Positions 46,882 through 57,639 of a stretch of 64,000 nt of DNA are shown here, piece after piece. Each line of letters opens with the position of its first letter. Within the stretch, counting starts at the first letter, position 1. This stretch comes from Guillardia theta CCMP2712 (Eukaryota > Cryptophyceae > Pyrenomonadales > Geminigeraceae). A program made the translations under genes and the position numbers. Below the pieces are notes generated by a model, which had not been told where the DNA came from, made no database searches, and saw only the letters and a program-made list of their open reading frames with translations. Where the stretch lies: positions 763,023-827,022 of the forward strand of contig NW_005434673.1 in NCBI RefSeq assembly GCF_000315625.1. The letters run 5' to 3'.

Positions 46882-49037
46882 TCAGAAAGCGACGGCGAAG
46901 GAGAAGGAAATGAAATTCCACGTAAGGAACGTGAAGAGAAGAAACAGCACGGACGCCGCGCTTCGCTTGCACCACTGAAGTATCACAGCGAACAAGCGAA
47001 GGCTCTTTTCCTTCCCCGTCTCCTCGCTCCCCTTCACCATCTCCTCTCTCAGGATCGCGGCCGACCAGCACGCGGCAAGCATGCCATACAGGACATAGAG
47101 AAGAAGCTGTGGAGGCAGCCAGCAGACGCTGAGCAAGAGCTCAGAACGAGAGCCGAATGGGAGAGGACGAACAGACCTGTACTCGAAGACAGAACCAGCT
47201 TCTCCTCCCCCGTCCTCGCTGTGCTCGCCCCCGTTAGACCGCAAGCAGGTTTCCACATGCCGAGCTGCCTCTTCCTGCTCTTCTCAGTCAGGTCCAGCAA
47301 CATCGCCGCGTCGCACCTGGTCGACGCGGATGAGCGCGAAGGAAGGAAAGTAGTTCCCCTGGAGCAAGGACACGGTACCCAGCGTATGCTCAGGCGTGCC
47401 AGTTGAAGGCGATGCAGACTTGTGGGGTCGAGCAGAGCAAGTGGGTTCATCGCTACTCCTGACCAAGAAGGCGAGGAGAGCGTTTCTCATCGCCTCAAGC
47501 ATCTCACTGTGCTCGCCCTCCTCCTCAGCTGCCAGGGAAGCTTCGACTCGCCTCAGCTCCTGGCGGACGAAATCTCCGCCAAGCTCCAAGACTCGCTGCA
47601 TGACCTCCAAGTAGAGGACTTGAGGGAACTTGTGGGGGATTTGAGACAGGATCTGATGGGCTTGTGCCAAGATCCCCTCCTTCCTCTCAGACTCCAAGAA
47701 AGTAGCGGCGAGGCTTCGAAGCTCAGAGGCCGAGCATGTCGGAGGGACATCAGAGGCCTCCCGCACATGAGCGACCGTACAGTGATCATGATCATCGCCG
47801 CTCAGGACCAGGGACGGTCGCACGCTGTCGAGGATCATGCTAGTAACTTGCGGATGCAGCATGGTCTGGTACCTGCTGACATCTCAGATTGCAAGAACCA
47901 ATTAAAGCAAGACAAAGCACTCTAACGTTGATCTTATCAGGAAGTTCATGAAAGGCTTGCGGGGATTTCTCATCCTCCCACAGTCAGAGCTCGTCGCCCT
48001 CCATAGGGGAATGTGTGTCATCAATATACGAGGGCTGCAGAGCCGATGAATGTCCGTCCTCTTCCCTGCTCGACAAGCCTTCCCCTGCAGACGACCCCCG
48101 ACAGCGCTCTCCGCTTGTCTCGCCTCCCCCTCCTCCTCACATTCAACATATCCTTGTTGAGCATTGCGAGCCTCGCTGTCCTTGTATCTCAAGCTCGCGA
48201 CAAACTTGCTGGTCTTGTCTACACAAGAGATCAGGAGCGATGGAAGTCAAGAACATGCGGACCTCGGCGATCCATCAGAGTCCTGTAGATGAACGGGTCC
48301 ACATAGCCCCCCAGCGATGGCGCGTCGATGGTTACAACCTGCGGTCCCTCGCCTTTAAAGTCGCTCGGGGCAGCGAAGAAGCACAACCGTGAAGTTGTCG
48401 AAGAGGAAGGCTGAGTTGAGCGGAAATCTTGATATTCGTCGCTCGAATCTCTCGGCACACGCTGCGCAGAAGCTGTGGCCGATGCCTTGAAGAAATCAGC
48501 CGCTTCACAACATGGAGTACAACGAGAACCGATGTCATGATTCCCCACCGCATGCAGGACTGACGATCCCTTGGGAGGATACAAGATCCTCTCCAGCCTC
48601 TTCAGCCCGGACTCGAAGTCTTCCTCATTGGATCTTGCGGCAAACAAGGTCAGCACCTTGTCACTTGGCACCCAAAATGTACCTATACCCCCCATCCACC
48701 AAATCGCCCAAGAACAGAATGGTTTGTGGCGACAGGCGCCTGACCATGAACCCAACTCTAGCAGCAACTCAGTCAGTCGTCGAGCCATACTCCAGATTAA
48801 GGACCTTGCGATGTATGCATCGCAGATGAACTCCAGCATGGGCAAGACTAGAGGCAGGGAAGCGAAGGAGTAGGATGTCTTGTCGGTAAGTTGGGGGTCG
48901 GCGATCGCTACAATCGTCGAGAACTTGCTGCTCATTCTCGTCCATGAGCAAGTCAGACCACTGACAAGCCAGACCATCGCGTCCAGCCCTATCAGTATCC
49001 CTCCCATCGCCACCGACCATGTCCACCTCCCCGACAT
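46882..49037 (-). CDS. PGAP5/MPPE1/Cdc1-type metallophosphoesterase
   Basis: Membrane metallophosphoesterase; animal PGAP5 trims ethanolamine phosphate from GPI anchors. Minus-strand gene from ATG 49037 with an N-terminal membrane segment (MGGILIGLDAMVWLVSGL). All catalytic motifs are present in order on separate exons: VAIADPQLTDKTSY, ILFLGDLVDGGYRYILGA, VLHAVGNHDIGSRC, RILMTHIPLWRATSSDCG and VLSGDDHDHCTVAHV. The variant D-x-Q and GDDHD are usual for the Cdc1/PGAP5 group. After LGTVSLLQGNYFPSFAL come two C-terminal membrane segments (LLLYVLYGMLAACWSA; SVLFLLFTFLTWNFISFSFA). The stop is at 46882, 288 bp from SMG1's convergent stop. What at first looked like two genes (47.9-49.0 and 46.9-47.9) is one. 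Several exon borders are approximate. Confidence 0.8.
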
Positions 49038-49666
49038 GGCGAGTCCTGAGGCGCCGAGGCCTTTTTACCCCATAAACCACAGTGACTCCGGGCCTCGGAG
49101 GCCGGGAGCCGGGTCCGACCCGGTGGCGCGGCGTCTCAGTACGACGGTCGGCACTGAGGCCTGAGACGTGCCGAAAAACGGCGGGCCCCCGGGTGCCGGG
49201 CTTGATTTTTTAAGTCTTCCGAAGTTTACAGCCAGGCCGCTGTTCCCTAACGGATGACGGGCTTAAAAGATCGAATACAATGACCAAGGAATAGATGAGC
49301 GGCCTCGACCGGATGTAGCCGTCATCGGCGTAAATCGGAGAAGACCTCTTTTGAGTTCAACCTGCTCCGCCTGGGCGTATATGACCCCCCGGCGTCTCCT
49401 CCCATCTACCCCCTTCTGGTATATCAAATGACCCCACCCCACCCGAATCATAGCTGTGCGTCGCCAAAACCGTTAGCTCCAGCTCGGGGGCTCTAGTGCT
49501 TCTTTTGTCCCCCACCCTATAAGCGCTTTGTCTCCTCTCCTCATCTCACCTCACCGCACTCACCTGTCCTGTCCTGTCCTGTCCTGTCCTGTCCTGTCCT
49601 GTCCTGTCCTGTCCTGTCCTGTCCTGTCCTGTCCTGTCCTGTCCTCGCCTACCACGTCAATCCACC
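49038..49666. promoter_or_regulatory. divergent intergenic region with GC island 4 and a GTCCT repeat
   Basis: Contains GC island 4 (about 49050-49200; CGGGCCTCGGAGGCCGGG, GTGACTC, GCACTGAGG), AACGG words (CTAACGGATG, AACCGTTAG), a TATATCAAA word near 49419 and sixteen perfect GTCCT copies ending 21 bp before the start codon. No exon is visible. Confidence 0.5.
49566..49645. repeat. sixteen tandem copies of GTCCT
   Basis: A perfect 80-bp pentanucleotide array immediately upstream of ATG 49667. It must lie in the promoter or 5' untranslated region of the GYN-repeat protein gene. Confidence 0.97.
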
Positions 49667-51162
49667 ATGTGTAAGTGTGCCAGCTCGACAATCGGTCACA
49701 TGAGCGTGGTGAGCATGGTGCTTGGGCTCGCCTTGCTCATCGCGGGAGTGGTCCCAGCCACCTACAACCCCCCTGCGTGCAAATCCTCGTCTTCGTCATC
49801 ATCGAGCTCGGCATCTGGAAGCTCTTCTTCCTCCAATGCGGGATACAACTCGGGAGATGATTCTGGATACAACTCGGGATACGACAGCGGATACAACTGG
49901 GGCTACAACTATGGTTACAATAAGGGATACGAAACTACGTTCATGTCAACCTACAACGACGGATACAACTATGGGTACAACAAGGGTTACAACAAAGGCT
50001 ACAACGGGTATTCGTACAATAACGCTTACTCCAGTGTGAACAACGGATACTCCTCCTACTCATACACCAGCAGCATGTCTTCGTATTCCTACACCGCAGG
50101 ATACTCCGCAGGACGCAGCCTGAGTGACTTGTCGGGTCATAGCTATGACTACAACAGCGGATACAACTTAGGATACAACTTGGGATACAAAAGCGGATAC
50201 CAGCAGGGAGACTCGTTGAACACATACAGGCTGTCATACAACTCGGGGTACGACTCTGGCTTCAACTCAGGGTACAACACCGGACATAAAACCAACCTCA
50301 ATTACAATTCAGGCTACTGCTCGGGCTACTACAACAGCTACAAAGCACACCAATCGTCAAGCTCGGACTACAATCAAGACTTGACCTCGTCTTACAACAC
50401 AGGTTACAACTCGGGCTACTACAGGGGCTCCTATTCGCATACGTCGAGCTCGTACGGCAGCGGCAGCAGCGGCAGCAGCAGCAGCAGCAGCTCTTCATGG
50501 GACTACTACTCTGAGAGAAGCTGTGAAGACGATCGAAGTGGAGCCAGGGCATGGTTGAAGTATCTAGGGTTATATGGAATCATTCCTGGCCTCTACACTC
50601 TCGTCTTCTCAGGTCTTGGAATTGTGACTAGCCGCAAACGAACGAAGCTATGGGGAGGTCTTCACCTTGCGCAACTGATCAGTGATATCCTCTTGCTTCT
50701 AGCATCAACGTTCGTAACTTTCACTATCGCCCTTGCATCCAAAATAATATGTTGTGAGTACTGTGCCTGCCTTCTGCTGTATTGATTGCATTTGCACTTG
50801 CTAGCCGCATATCACCTTGTTACTTGTCACTGACGGCATCTTTGACCACTGCAGATGACTATGATCTGATCAAGAGCGACAGCTTCTGCTCGATGGCCAC
50901 TGGCAGCGCATGGGCAATCTTTGTATTCAGTCTTCTTTTGTTTATCTCTCAGATCGCCTCGTCTATCGTCATGTGCTCGCTGTGCTGTCAGCCCGACGAG
51001 TGGGTTGAGGTCAATGCGGTTCGGCCTATACACATCGATTATGGAATGCCAATAGCAAAGACCATCGGTGCCGCTCCCAAGCCATCGCAAGGGACCCTGA
51101 GCTCGCTGGTGGATGTTGGACCAGGTTCGAAGCCTGGAGCAGCACGGGGAGCCTGGAGCTAG
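49667..51162 (+). CDS. tetraspan-like membrane protein with long Gly-Tyr-Asn repeat loop
   Basis: Two exons, 49667-50753 and 50855-51162, about 464 residues. Four hydrophobic segments: one near the start (SMVLGLALLIAGVV), then YGIIPGLYTLVFSGLGIV, LISDILLLLASTFVTFTIAL and, in exon 2, AIFVFSLLLFISQIASSIVM. Between the first and second lies a ~250-residue loop made almost only of Gly, Tyr, Asn and Ser. Much of it is a four-residue beat, GYNx (GYNSGYDSGYNWGYNY; GYNKGYNKGYNG), framed by Ser runs. Cysteines after segment 4 (CSLCC) could be palmitoylated. I recognise no family; the layout recalls tetraspan proteins with an extracellular loop between segments 1 and 2. By analogy with Gly/Tyr-rich proteins the loop may be adhesive or wall-associated (speculative). 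The frame is certain because the repeat, four spans and intron phase all agree. Confidence 0.8.
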
Positions 51163-51589
51163 TACAAGAGACTCGCCATCTGGTGAGAGGGTCTGACTGT
51201 AATGAGTAAACTTTAGTAATGTAATGTAAGTAGTAAGTAAAATACTTATCAGTCACTGAGTGATAACGTCGCGGGCGCAGTAAGCCGGCGACTCGGAAGC
51301 GGCGGGCCGGGCCGCCCACCGGCCGGCTGGCGCTGAGCCGGGGCAGGCCGCAGTTCACTACTTATTAAAAATCTCCTGGAAGATCTTGTTTGCTACCGTC
51401 GGCCGACCAGGCATGAGCTGAAATGGAAGGGGAGGGAAACAAGAGGATACGGTGAGATGAGAAAAGAGTATGCGAGCTAACGAGAAGATGCTGCTGCATT
51501 GAGATGAAACGAGCGTTGCAAAACCACAGTGACGCGTTGAGATAGGTTTCCCACGGAGACCTCAAATCTACAGATCGCTGTTGACCTCT
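51163..51589. promoter_or_regulatory. intergenic region with GC island 5
   Basis: GC-rich island at about 51262-51355: the 11-bp palindrome TCACTGAGTGA, then GCGGGCCGGGCCGCC and CCGGCCGGC. It lies between the GYN-repeat gene and the beta-helix gene, both on the + strand. Nothing coding seen. Confidence 0.45.
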
Positions 51590-53647
51590 GCGATGAAGGC
51601 ATGATAAGCTCTCGGTTTGTTGAGCGAAAGGAATGCTCATGATGCTGTCTTGTTTGCGGCAGGTGGTTGCATCGAGATACTACCAGGCACATATTTCGTG
51701 AATGCAATCATCATGAAAGATCTTACATTGCGGGGGATGGGTAAGTTGTTTAGTTGTCTTGGGAGTGATCTGACTGATAGACAAGGTGATCAAAACAACA
51801 CCGCACTCGTTTCACGCTTCTGCTGTACTCTGGTCATTGAGAGTTGTAAGGTATCATGTTCGATCCCGACATCGCGATAGCGCAGCAGTGTGACTTTGGA
51901 CAGGTGAACCTGGAAAACCTCACGCTGGCGGTGAGTGAAGGGACTCTGACCGATCACGCCATGGAGCTTCATGAGGCTTCGGTCACCATGGAAAGGTGAT
52001 GTGGTCCGAGCACATGCTGCAGCTTCAGCTGATGATTGTGTTTGACGATCAGCTGCGATGTCTACGGAGGAACAGCAGCTCTGTTTGCCAATTCTAACTC
52101 CAAGATAGCGGCGACTCAGTAATGGACCGATGAGCTCATTCAATCATGATTGACGTCCTGAAACTGACAGCTGTCAGTATCATGATGCACATTCGTTCGG
52201 AGTTGCCTTGATGAACTCTGAAGCTGAATTCTTGGATTGCTATTTCTTCAGGTGATTATTCCATTTCAAGGCATCTGGCGTCGAGTGATGGCTGGCAGGA
52301 ACGGAGAAGATGGGTGTAACATAGGGGGCAGTGCAGCCAAACTTGAGCTGCAAAATTGTAGGTGGGGACAACAAAGGAAGCAGCAAGATTAAAGGCTGAC
52401 ACTGATGGATCAGAATATCCGACAACACTTGCTTCGGTGTGCATGTACATGACGGGGCGTCCATGGCCGCCAATAAATGCAACGTGATCAAGAACGAGCA
52501 GGAAATCCCTCATGGGTAGATTACACTCTTCAGCGGAGTGACAGGCATGAATAGGCTGGAGTTATGATCAGTGGGCACGATTCCAACCATCTCAAGAGTA
52601 CAGGGATTATGAAACAGTCATGCGCAGAATTTCAGGACTGCAGAATCAAGCTGAACAAATGGCAAGGGATCTTCGTTCTCGACGGGTCTCTCAAAGTGAG
52701 CCTTGATCTCTGCCAAGTTTCAGCACACTCTATGACAACATGATGCAAGTGTGTTGGTTCTGATCTTCGTCATAATGAGAGGGGAGCCCTCGTGAGTCGA
52801 AAAGTTTGCAAGCTCGGCGTAAACGAATCACGACAGGTTCTGACGACATCGAAGACCGCTGTCATTTCGGACATCAATAGATTGAAGCTACCATACGTTG
52901 ATGTCGAGTACTATGAGAGCTGTAAACTGGGAGAGGCAAGCTCCTCTTGGCCGACTGTCTTGCAATTCTGATCATTGAAAGAAGATTGAGCTGGCGGATA
53001 ACAAGGCGGTGAGAAAAGATGCTGAGCTGGAGTTCACTGGGTCATGGGACTTCCCCCAAGATTGGAAGTCTCGCCCTAAGGATGAGGCTCGTTCAGAAGC
53101 ATCCTTACCCCCCCTGCCTCATGACACATATTCATCAGGTCCTTGAAATCTATAAGAAGTGCTCGATTGATCTGCAGAAGAGGCTGCACAACTATCCCAA
53201 CGGTACGCAAGCAAGTGGTGCTATGACTGGCTCTGAGAACAAGGAAGGGTGGGAGGATAGGATATTGCGAGATCCCAAGGCCTACATGCTGATTGAGCGG
53301 CTGTTTCGAAACATTGAGCAAGAAACGGATACAGACATTGATGAATTGGATATGGAAATCCATGAATTTCTACAGGATCTTGGATTAGGTAATAGCCATC
53401 TATACTTCTGTCTCTCACCCCTGGATGATCCCAGAAAGATTCGTTGAGAGGTTCAGAAAGCTGGACTGCAATGCCGTCAGGGATCTTCTTCCCATGAGGG
53501 ATACTGACTTCGTGTGAGCGTGAGCCTGTTCATCAAGACGTGCACTGAGATTGCAAGAGGAACATTGGGATCAAAGACACAAAGGATCGCAGAAAATTGA
53601 ATTCAAGAATCGCAGCTTTGTACGCGAGCCGTCAATTTGTAGTGTGA
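51590..53647 (+). CDS. right-handed beta-helix protein with C-terminal SAM domain
   Basis: The first clear exon gives AHDAVLFAAGGCIEILPGTY, the usual opening of a parallel beta-helix. Further rungs on short exons: TALVSRFCCTLVIESC; GQVNLENLTLAVSEGTL; HAMELHEASVTME joined to SCDVYGGTAALFANSNSK; DAHSFGVALMNSEAEFLDCY; ISDNTCFGVHVHDGASMAAN; and CAEFQDCRIKLNKWQGIFVL. A helical segment follows (VLEIYKKCSIDLQKRLHNYP). The end is a SAM domain spread over three exons (to 53388, 53435-53513, 53560-53647): IHEFLQDLGLE, RFVERFRKLDCNAVRDLLPM, NIGIKDTKDRRKLNSRIAAL. Beta-helix rungs bind carbohydrates or proteins; SAM domains self-associate. The 5' end and several middle junctions are unresolved. Function unknown. 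Confidence 0.6.
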
Positions 53648-53748
53648 GTGTAATCATCTAGCAGATCAGGAGCTAGCCATGCTCCTCAGCATTTAGTTCC
53701 TTGCAAATTTGCATCCTTGATAGAAGCCACCAAGTTTCAGGTTGAGTG

Positions 53749-54208
53749 ATGGCTGAATCCGGCATGATTGAGCGTGGCTGCAGGCAAGAAAAGCTGACAA
53801 ACAACGCAACTACGAAGAATGGAAGAAGCTTCGCTCTCTGTTTGCTGATCGCATTGGGGTTCCTTCCTCCTCTACTCACAGAATGCCATCCTGACTCTGC
53901 GCAGTTCAACACCACAGGAGCCGATGTCGACACGAAGCTACGGAAACTGTTCAGTGAGCTCGATGTTTCGAGGACAGCAGGACAGCGAGGAATACACGTT
54001 GACGAGCTGAAGAAAGGCCTCCAGGTACACAAGTGACTGTCTTTGCAAAATGACTTGGTTGCCTTACTTGTTTCCTACCAAGAACATGGGGGTGAAACTT
54101 GAGGAGATCAGATTCAATATCCTCATGAGCGAGCTTGACAGCAATGACATTGACTACATGAGCTATGAGTCTTTTTGCAAGGCAATAGAACATATTCTAC
54201 GAACTTAG
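53749..54208 (+). CDS. small membrane protein with paired EF-hand-like motifs
   Basis: Exons 53749-54024 and 54083-54208, 133 residues. A hydrophobic stretch (RSFALCLLIALGFLPPLL) near residue 27 is a membrane anchor or signal. The rest looks like two EF-hand helices-loops-helices. The first (LRKLFSELDVSRTAGQRGIH) has a distorted, extended loop. The second (FNILMSELDSNDIDYMSYES) has a loop DSNDIDYMSYES with calcium-type ligands, though Ser replaces the final Glu. The start lies only 101 bp after the stop of the beta-helix gene on the same strand. Calcium binding is possible but weakly supported; partner unknown. Confidence 0.65.
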
Positions 54209-54329
54209 CTCTCAATCAGTTATGAATCATCACAAATCAAAACGCTGTTTAATACATACGTTCGTCTGAAAGCTCTGCATTGTCGAATTTACACAGAGCC
54301 CTGCACTGCACTATGCACTGACACATTGA

Positions 54330-54823
54330 TCAGTCTTTGCCAACTTTGAGTTTCATCTGTGTTGCCATTAGAAATTCGTACGTGTCGTACGTGTCATCAT
54401 CGTCATGAGCAACACGAAATTTCTGAGAACCTTCAAGAGCCTCTCTACAATCATCATGAAATTTCTGAAGCCTAACCCGCAATTCTTGGACGAAACCTGG
54501 ATCTTCGCTATTGTAAGTGCAAGATAATGAGAGAGTGCGAGCTACGGACACACCGAGCGTCTCGGTGAATGCTCTCAATTCGTCCTCTATCTTCTTTATA
54601 CCTTGATCAACCTCCACATAGAGCAAGTCTTCGACAGCATCCATTTCGATCTCATACTGTGCTGTCTCCCCGTACAACTCGCCAACTTTCCGCTCGAACC
54701 AAGTCTCGAACTCAGCTGCCTGCAGCCTCAAGGCGTCAGGTGGCTGCATGACCTCAAGTCTTGTCTTACTTTGCTGATGGCATGCATGTCATACTTCCCT
54801 GTGCTCCCGAAGTTGCTCGCCAT
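54330..54823 (-). CDS. unrecognised small helical protein
   Basis: Start ATG 54823 (MASNFGSTGKYDMHAISK), then an intron of about 55 nt with donor GTAAGA, then AAEFETWFERKVGELYGETA. The protein continues DQGIKKIEDELRAFTET, and later VRLQKFHDDCREALEGSQKF, ending at 54330 (MATQMKLKVGKD). It is acidic and helical, about 140 residues. One more intron may remove part of the middle (SVARTLSLSCTYNSED). I do not recognise the family. Confidence 0.5.
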
Positions 54824-56223
54824 GCTCTCCGATCCTCCGCTACCTCCCTCTCGGGTGCTCGTTTGACCACCAGGACTTGCTCCTAAAACTGTTTTAGACC
54901 GGTCTCCGATTCCTCGGACAACGAGGGCCGCCGGCCCTACAGCTGGCACCACTCGGGCACTTCACTGAGAGCTTACCGTCAGTCAGTCAGACCTCATACA
55001 GCACACGGTGGTTGGTGAGAGCACATCTCAACTGCCGTTGTTTCATAGCCCACAGGTGACCTCCTTTACTAGTACGACACGGCGAGAAGAGAAAAGACAG
55101 CGAGAACCAAAACTGCTGTACCCCAAACTTAACTGATACCTTCACTTAACTGCGCGCAGGACCATTCCCCCGCGCCATGCCAGCGACCGCCGCCGAAGGA
55201 ACTTGATCAGACGCATACCCAAGTCGGATCCCCAGAGACATCGATGGCGAGTAATTGCTGGCCCGGCCCGGGCGGCGTCACTGAGTTGGCCCGGCGGTTG
55301 TCACGGCAGTGGCAACGGGCCGGCTACTTTTACTATGATCCTGTTATGATCCCTCACTGAGGAGTGTGCTGTAGGTGTCGGCCATAGAATTTTTTATAGT
55401 TCTTGAATATCTGCATTTTATATTTGAAAACACACTCCACAATTCATTCGATGACCTCAAAATATACCATTCTAGGACCATTCTGTATGAAATCTACGAC
55501 CACCCTATGACGACTTTACGATACTCAGGGGCAGTGGGGGTATTTTCCTAGGCTGACACTAGGACCAGGCCATAGTAGATCCGAATGAATCCCAATTTCA
55601 TAGCCCTGCATCAAACATGTCGGAATGAAATGGTGTTGCGACGTTGAAAGAGAAAGGGACGAGGCAAGAAGATAGAAGGCGCTGATGAGGTAACAACTCC
55701 GAAATCAGGATGTTAGCAGGTGTAGATCCATTGCATCTTATAGTTTCCAACGGTCTTCGACCATATTTGCTCCAATGTGTGCCATACACTCATTGCTTGC
55801 TCATGCGCTCGCAGCCCAGAATCTCTCGTAACCACCCGAGGAAGCAGCTATTCGCCCTGATAGCTATGAGAGCCAAGTATGATCGGAATAGAGATAAGAG
55901 TGGGAGAGAGACGAGCGAGAGAAGCTCTGTTGGACAATCACCAACCCGGTAACCGAAACAAGACCCGGTAACCGAAACATGATAGAAGGTGCTAGTACAG
56001 TGTAGGACGTTTGAAGAGAGAGAGAGAGAGAGCAAGAACCGAGTATTGCAGGGTTCAGTGAGAGAGAATAAAGTGAGGAGACGGAGACAATTTGATACAG
56101 ACAGATTCTAGAAATGAGAATAAGGGACGCATCAAAGGCAGAGTCAAGAATACATTATATTCGTTGCTGATTCTACGAACCTGACCACACTCTCTAGACT
56201 TGTTCAACCCCTCAAGGCTTAAC
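54824..56223. promoter_or_regulatory. 1.4-kb divergent intergenic region with GC island 6
   Basis: Island at about 55255-55330 (GCCCGGCCCGGGCGGCGTCACTGAGTTGGCCCGGCGG), two TATGATCC words (55335-55352), an A/T-rich stretch (55385-55460), and the direct repeat ACCCGGTAACCGAAAC, whose copies begin at about 55945 and 55964. Short GA repeats lie at 56016-56032. No exon was found. The ACCCGGTAACCG pair next to the SAM gene could be a regulator site. Confidence 0.45.
55943..55982 (+). promoter_or_regulatory. tandem pair of CCCGGTAACCGAAAC
   Basis: Two exact copies of CCCGGTAACCGAAACA, about 19 bp apart and about 260 bp upstream of the SAM gene start at 56224. The core GGTTACC/GGTAACC is palindromic. 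A dimeric regulator site is a possible reading. Confidence 0.4.
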
Positions 56224-57620
56224 ATGATGGAAAGTAAGATTCGACTGCCTCAGTTGAAGAACTTTCGTCAAAGTGCTGCACCGCCTGAGGTTCCTTCCTT
56301 GAATATCCAACTAGGAGATGAGAACACATCCAAGAACACAAGCCCTGTTGCTGAATTGGATGGCAACTCAGTTGTACACAAGACAATTCAGATGTACAAT
56401 CATATGAAGTCGCAGTCTTCGCTAGTGGGAAACCAAGGTGTTCCAACTATTGTATCCAAGGACAGTGCGCAAATCGAACTGCAGATTGACCTGGCGAAGA
56501 ATTTTTACGATGTAAAGAGTCTATGGGATCCGTCTGGTCCCTTGACCTACAGGAATGGGAAGAGATCTCAGCATGATTGTATTGATATGGAACCATTCAC
56601 GTGCTCGTGTGTGATGGACATTCAATCAAACTCGTTGAAGACTGATGATGGAGCAGCTGCCGTCATCACTTGCGAAGAACTGATTGCTTGTCCAATGCTT
56701 CTCAGCTTGACAGCATGGACATCAACCGATGATAATCACGGAGAGGTATTCAGACCTTGTTGCTTCAGTCTTGTTTTGACACAACTGTGCAGGACATTGG
56801 TATCTATGATGGTAGCGATCTTACCCAAGCTATCAGTGTCCCTGAGAAAGAAACGAACAACTCAGTCCACGGAGAAAGCGTCGTGAGCCTGGCATCTTCA
56901 CGCTCTCAAGACATATGCGATGCTGGAATGGACGGCGAAAAGCCTGATTGCGTTGTACAATTGCTGCAGGAATTGGGTTTGCAGGTTTCTTGCTTACTAT
57001 CAAAAAATGTACCCTAAGATCATTTCAGGATATCATTCCCAATTTTGAGCTGAGAAGAATTGGATTGCAAGAACTTTCAAGGATGTCAGACAATGATTTG
57101 AAATTGCTTGGCATCGACAAGCTTGGAAAAAGGTTTGATTCTTTTATTTGGATTGCAGTAATAATGAAATTTGCAGAGTAAAACTAAGGCAAAGAGCTCA
57201 ATTGCTCGTTACTTCTCCGAGCAAGGTTGAGTCACTATCCTTGTACGGATCTTCCTCTTCGTCAGCCTCAAGTTTGCCGCAATTCGATGAAATCAAAAGT
57301 TCCTTGGAGATTTTTGATCGAAGACAATCCTACGAGATCCTAGATGCGATTGACCATGATCTTCAAGTGGAGCAGATAGAAGATCACCCTCTCAACAACC
57401 TCCGGTCATTGATCATGGACGTTGAGACGAAGTGGAAGCAAGCTCTGGTCTCCTGGCATGTCTTTCTGTCATGTTGTACTGATGCATTTCTGGTGGATAG
57501 GAGAGGCAGCAACAGGCCAGCATGGAAGCAAAAATCTACGAAAGACAACTCCGCAACCCGACTCTTCTTTTACTTGCCAATTCTTTACAAGCAGATTATT
57601 ATCTCAATGAAATGAATTAG
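56224..57620 (+). CDS. SAM-domain protein with C-terminal coiled coil
   Basis: Five exons with exact phase: 56224-56745, 56793-56984, 57029-57132, 57177-57459 and 57510-57620, 404 residues; introns are 44-50 nt. The first 200 residues are unrecognised (KIRLPQLKNFRQSAAPPEVP). A SAM domain is split by introns after its first helix and before its last: CVVQLLQELGLQ, DIIPNFELRRIGLQELSRMS, DNDLKLLGIDKLGKR, VKLRQRAQLL. A helical C-terminus follows (WKQALVSWHQQASMEAKIYE; ending QADYYLNEMN). Reading past the last donor gives a different, less helical end, so splicing is preferred. SAM domains mediate polymerisation or protein/RNA binding. The stop lies only 19 bp from the stop of the convergent gene. 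Confidence 0.8.
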
Positions 57621-57639
57621 GCAGAGACAAACAGTCAGG

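Noticed and set aside
47902-48192. Separate small gene between SMG1 and the metallophosphoesterase
   Set aside because: It carries the THIPL motif and belongs in the middle of the PGAP5-like gene; likewise 46882-47862 contains the GDDHD motif and C-terminal spans of the same protein.
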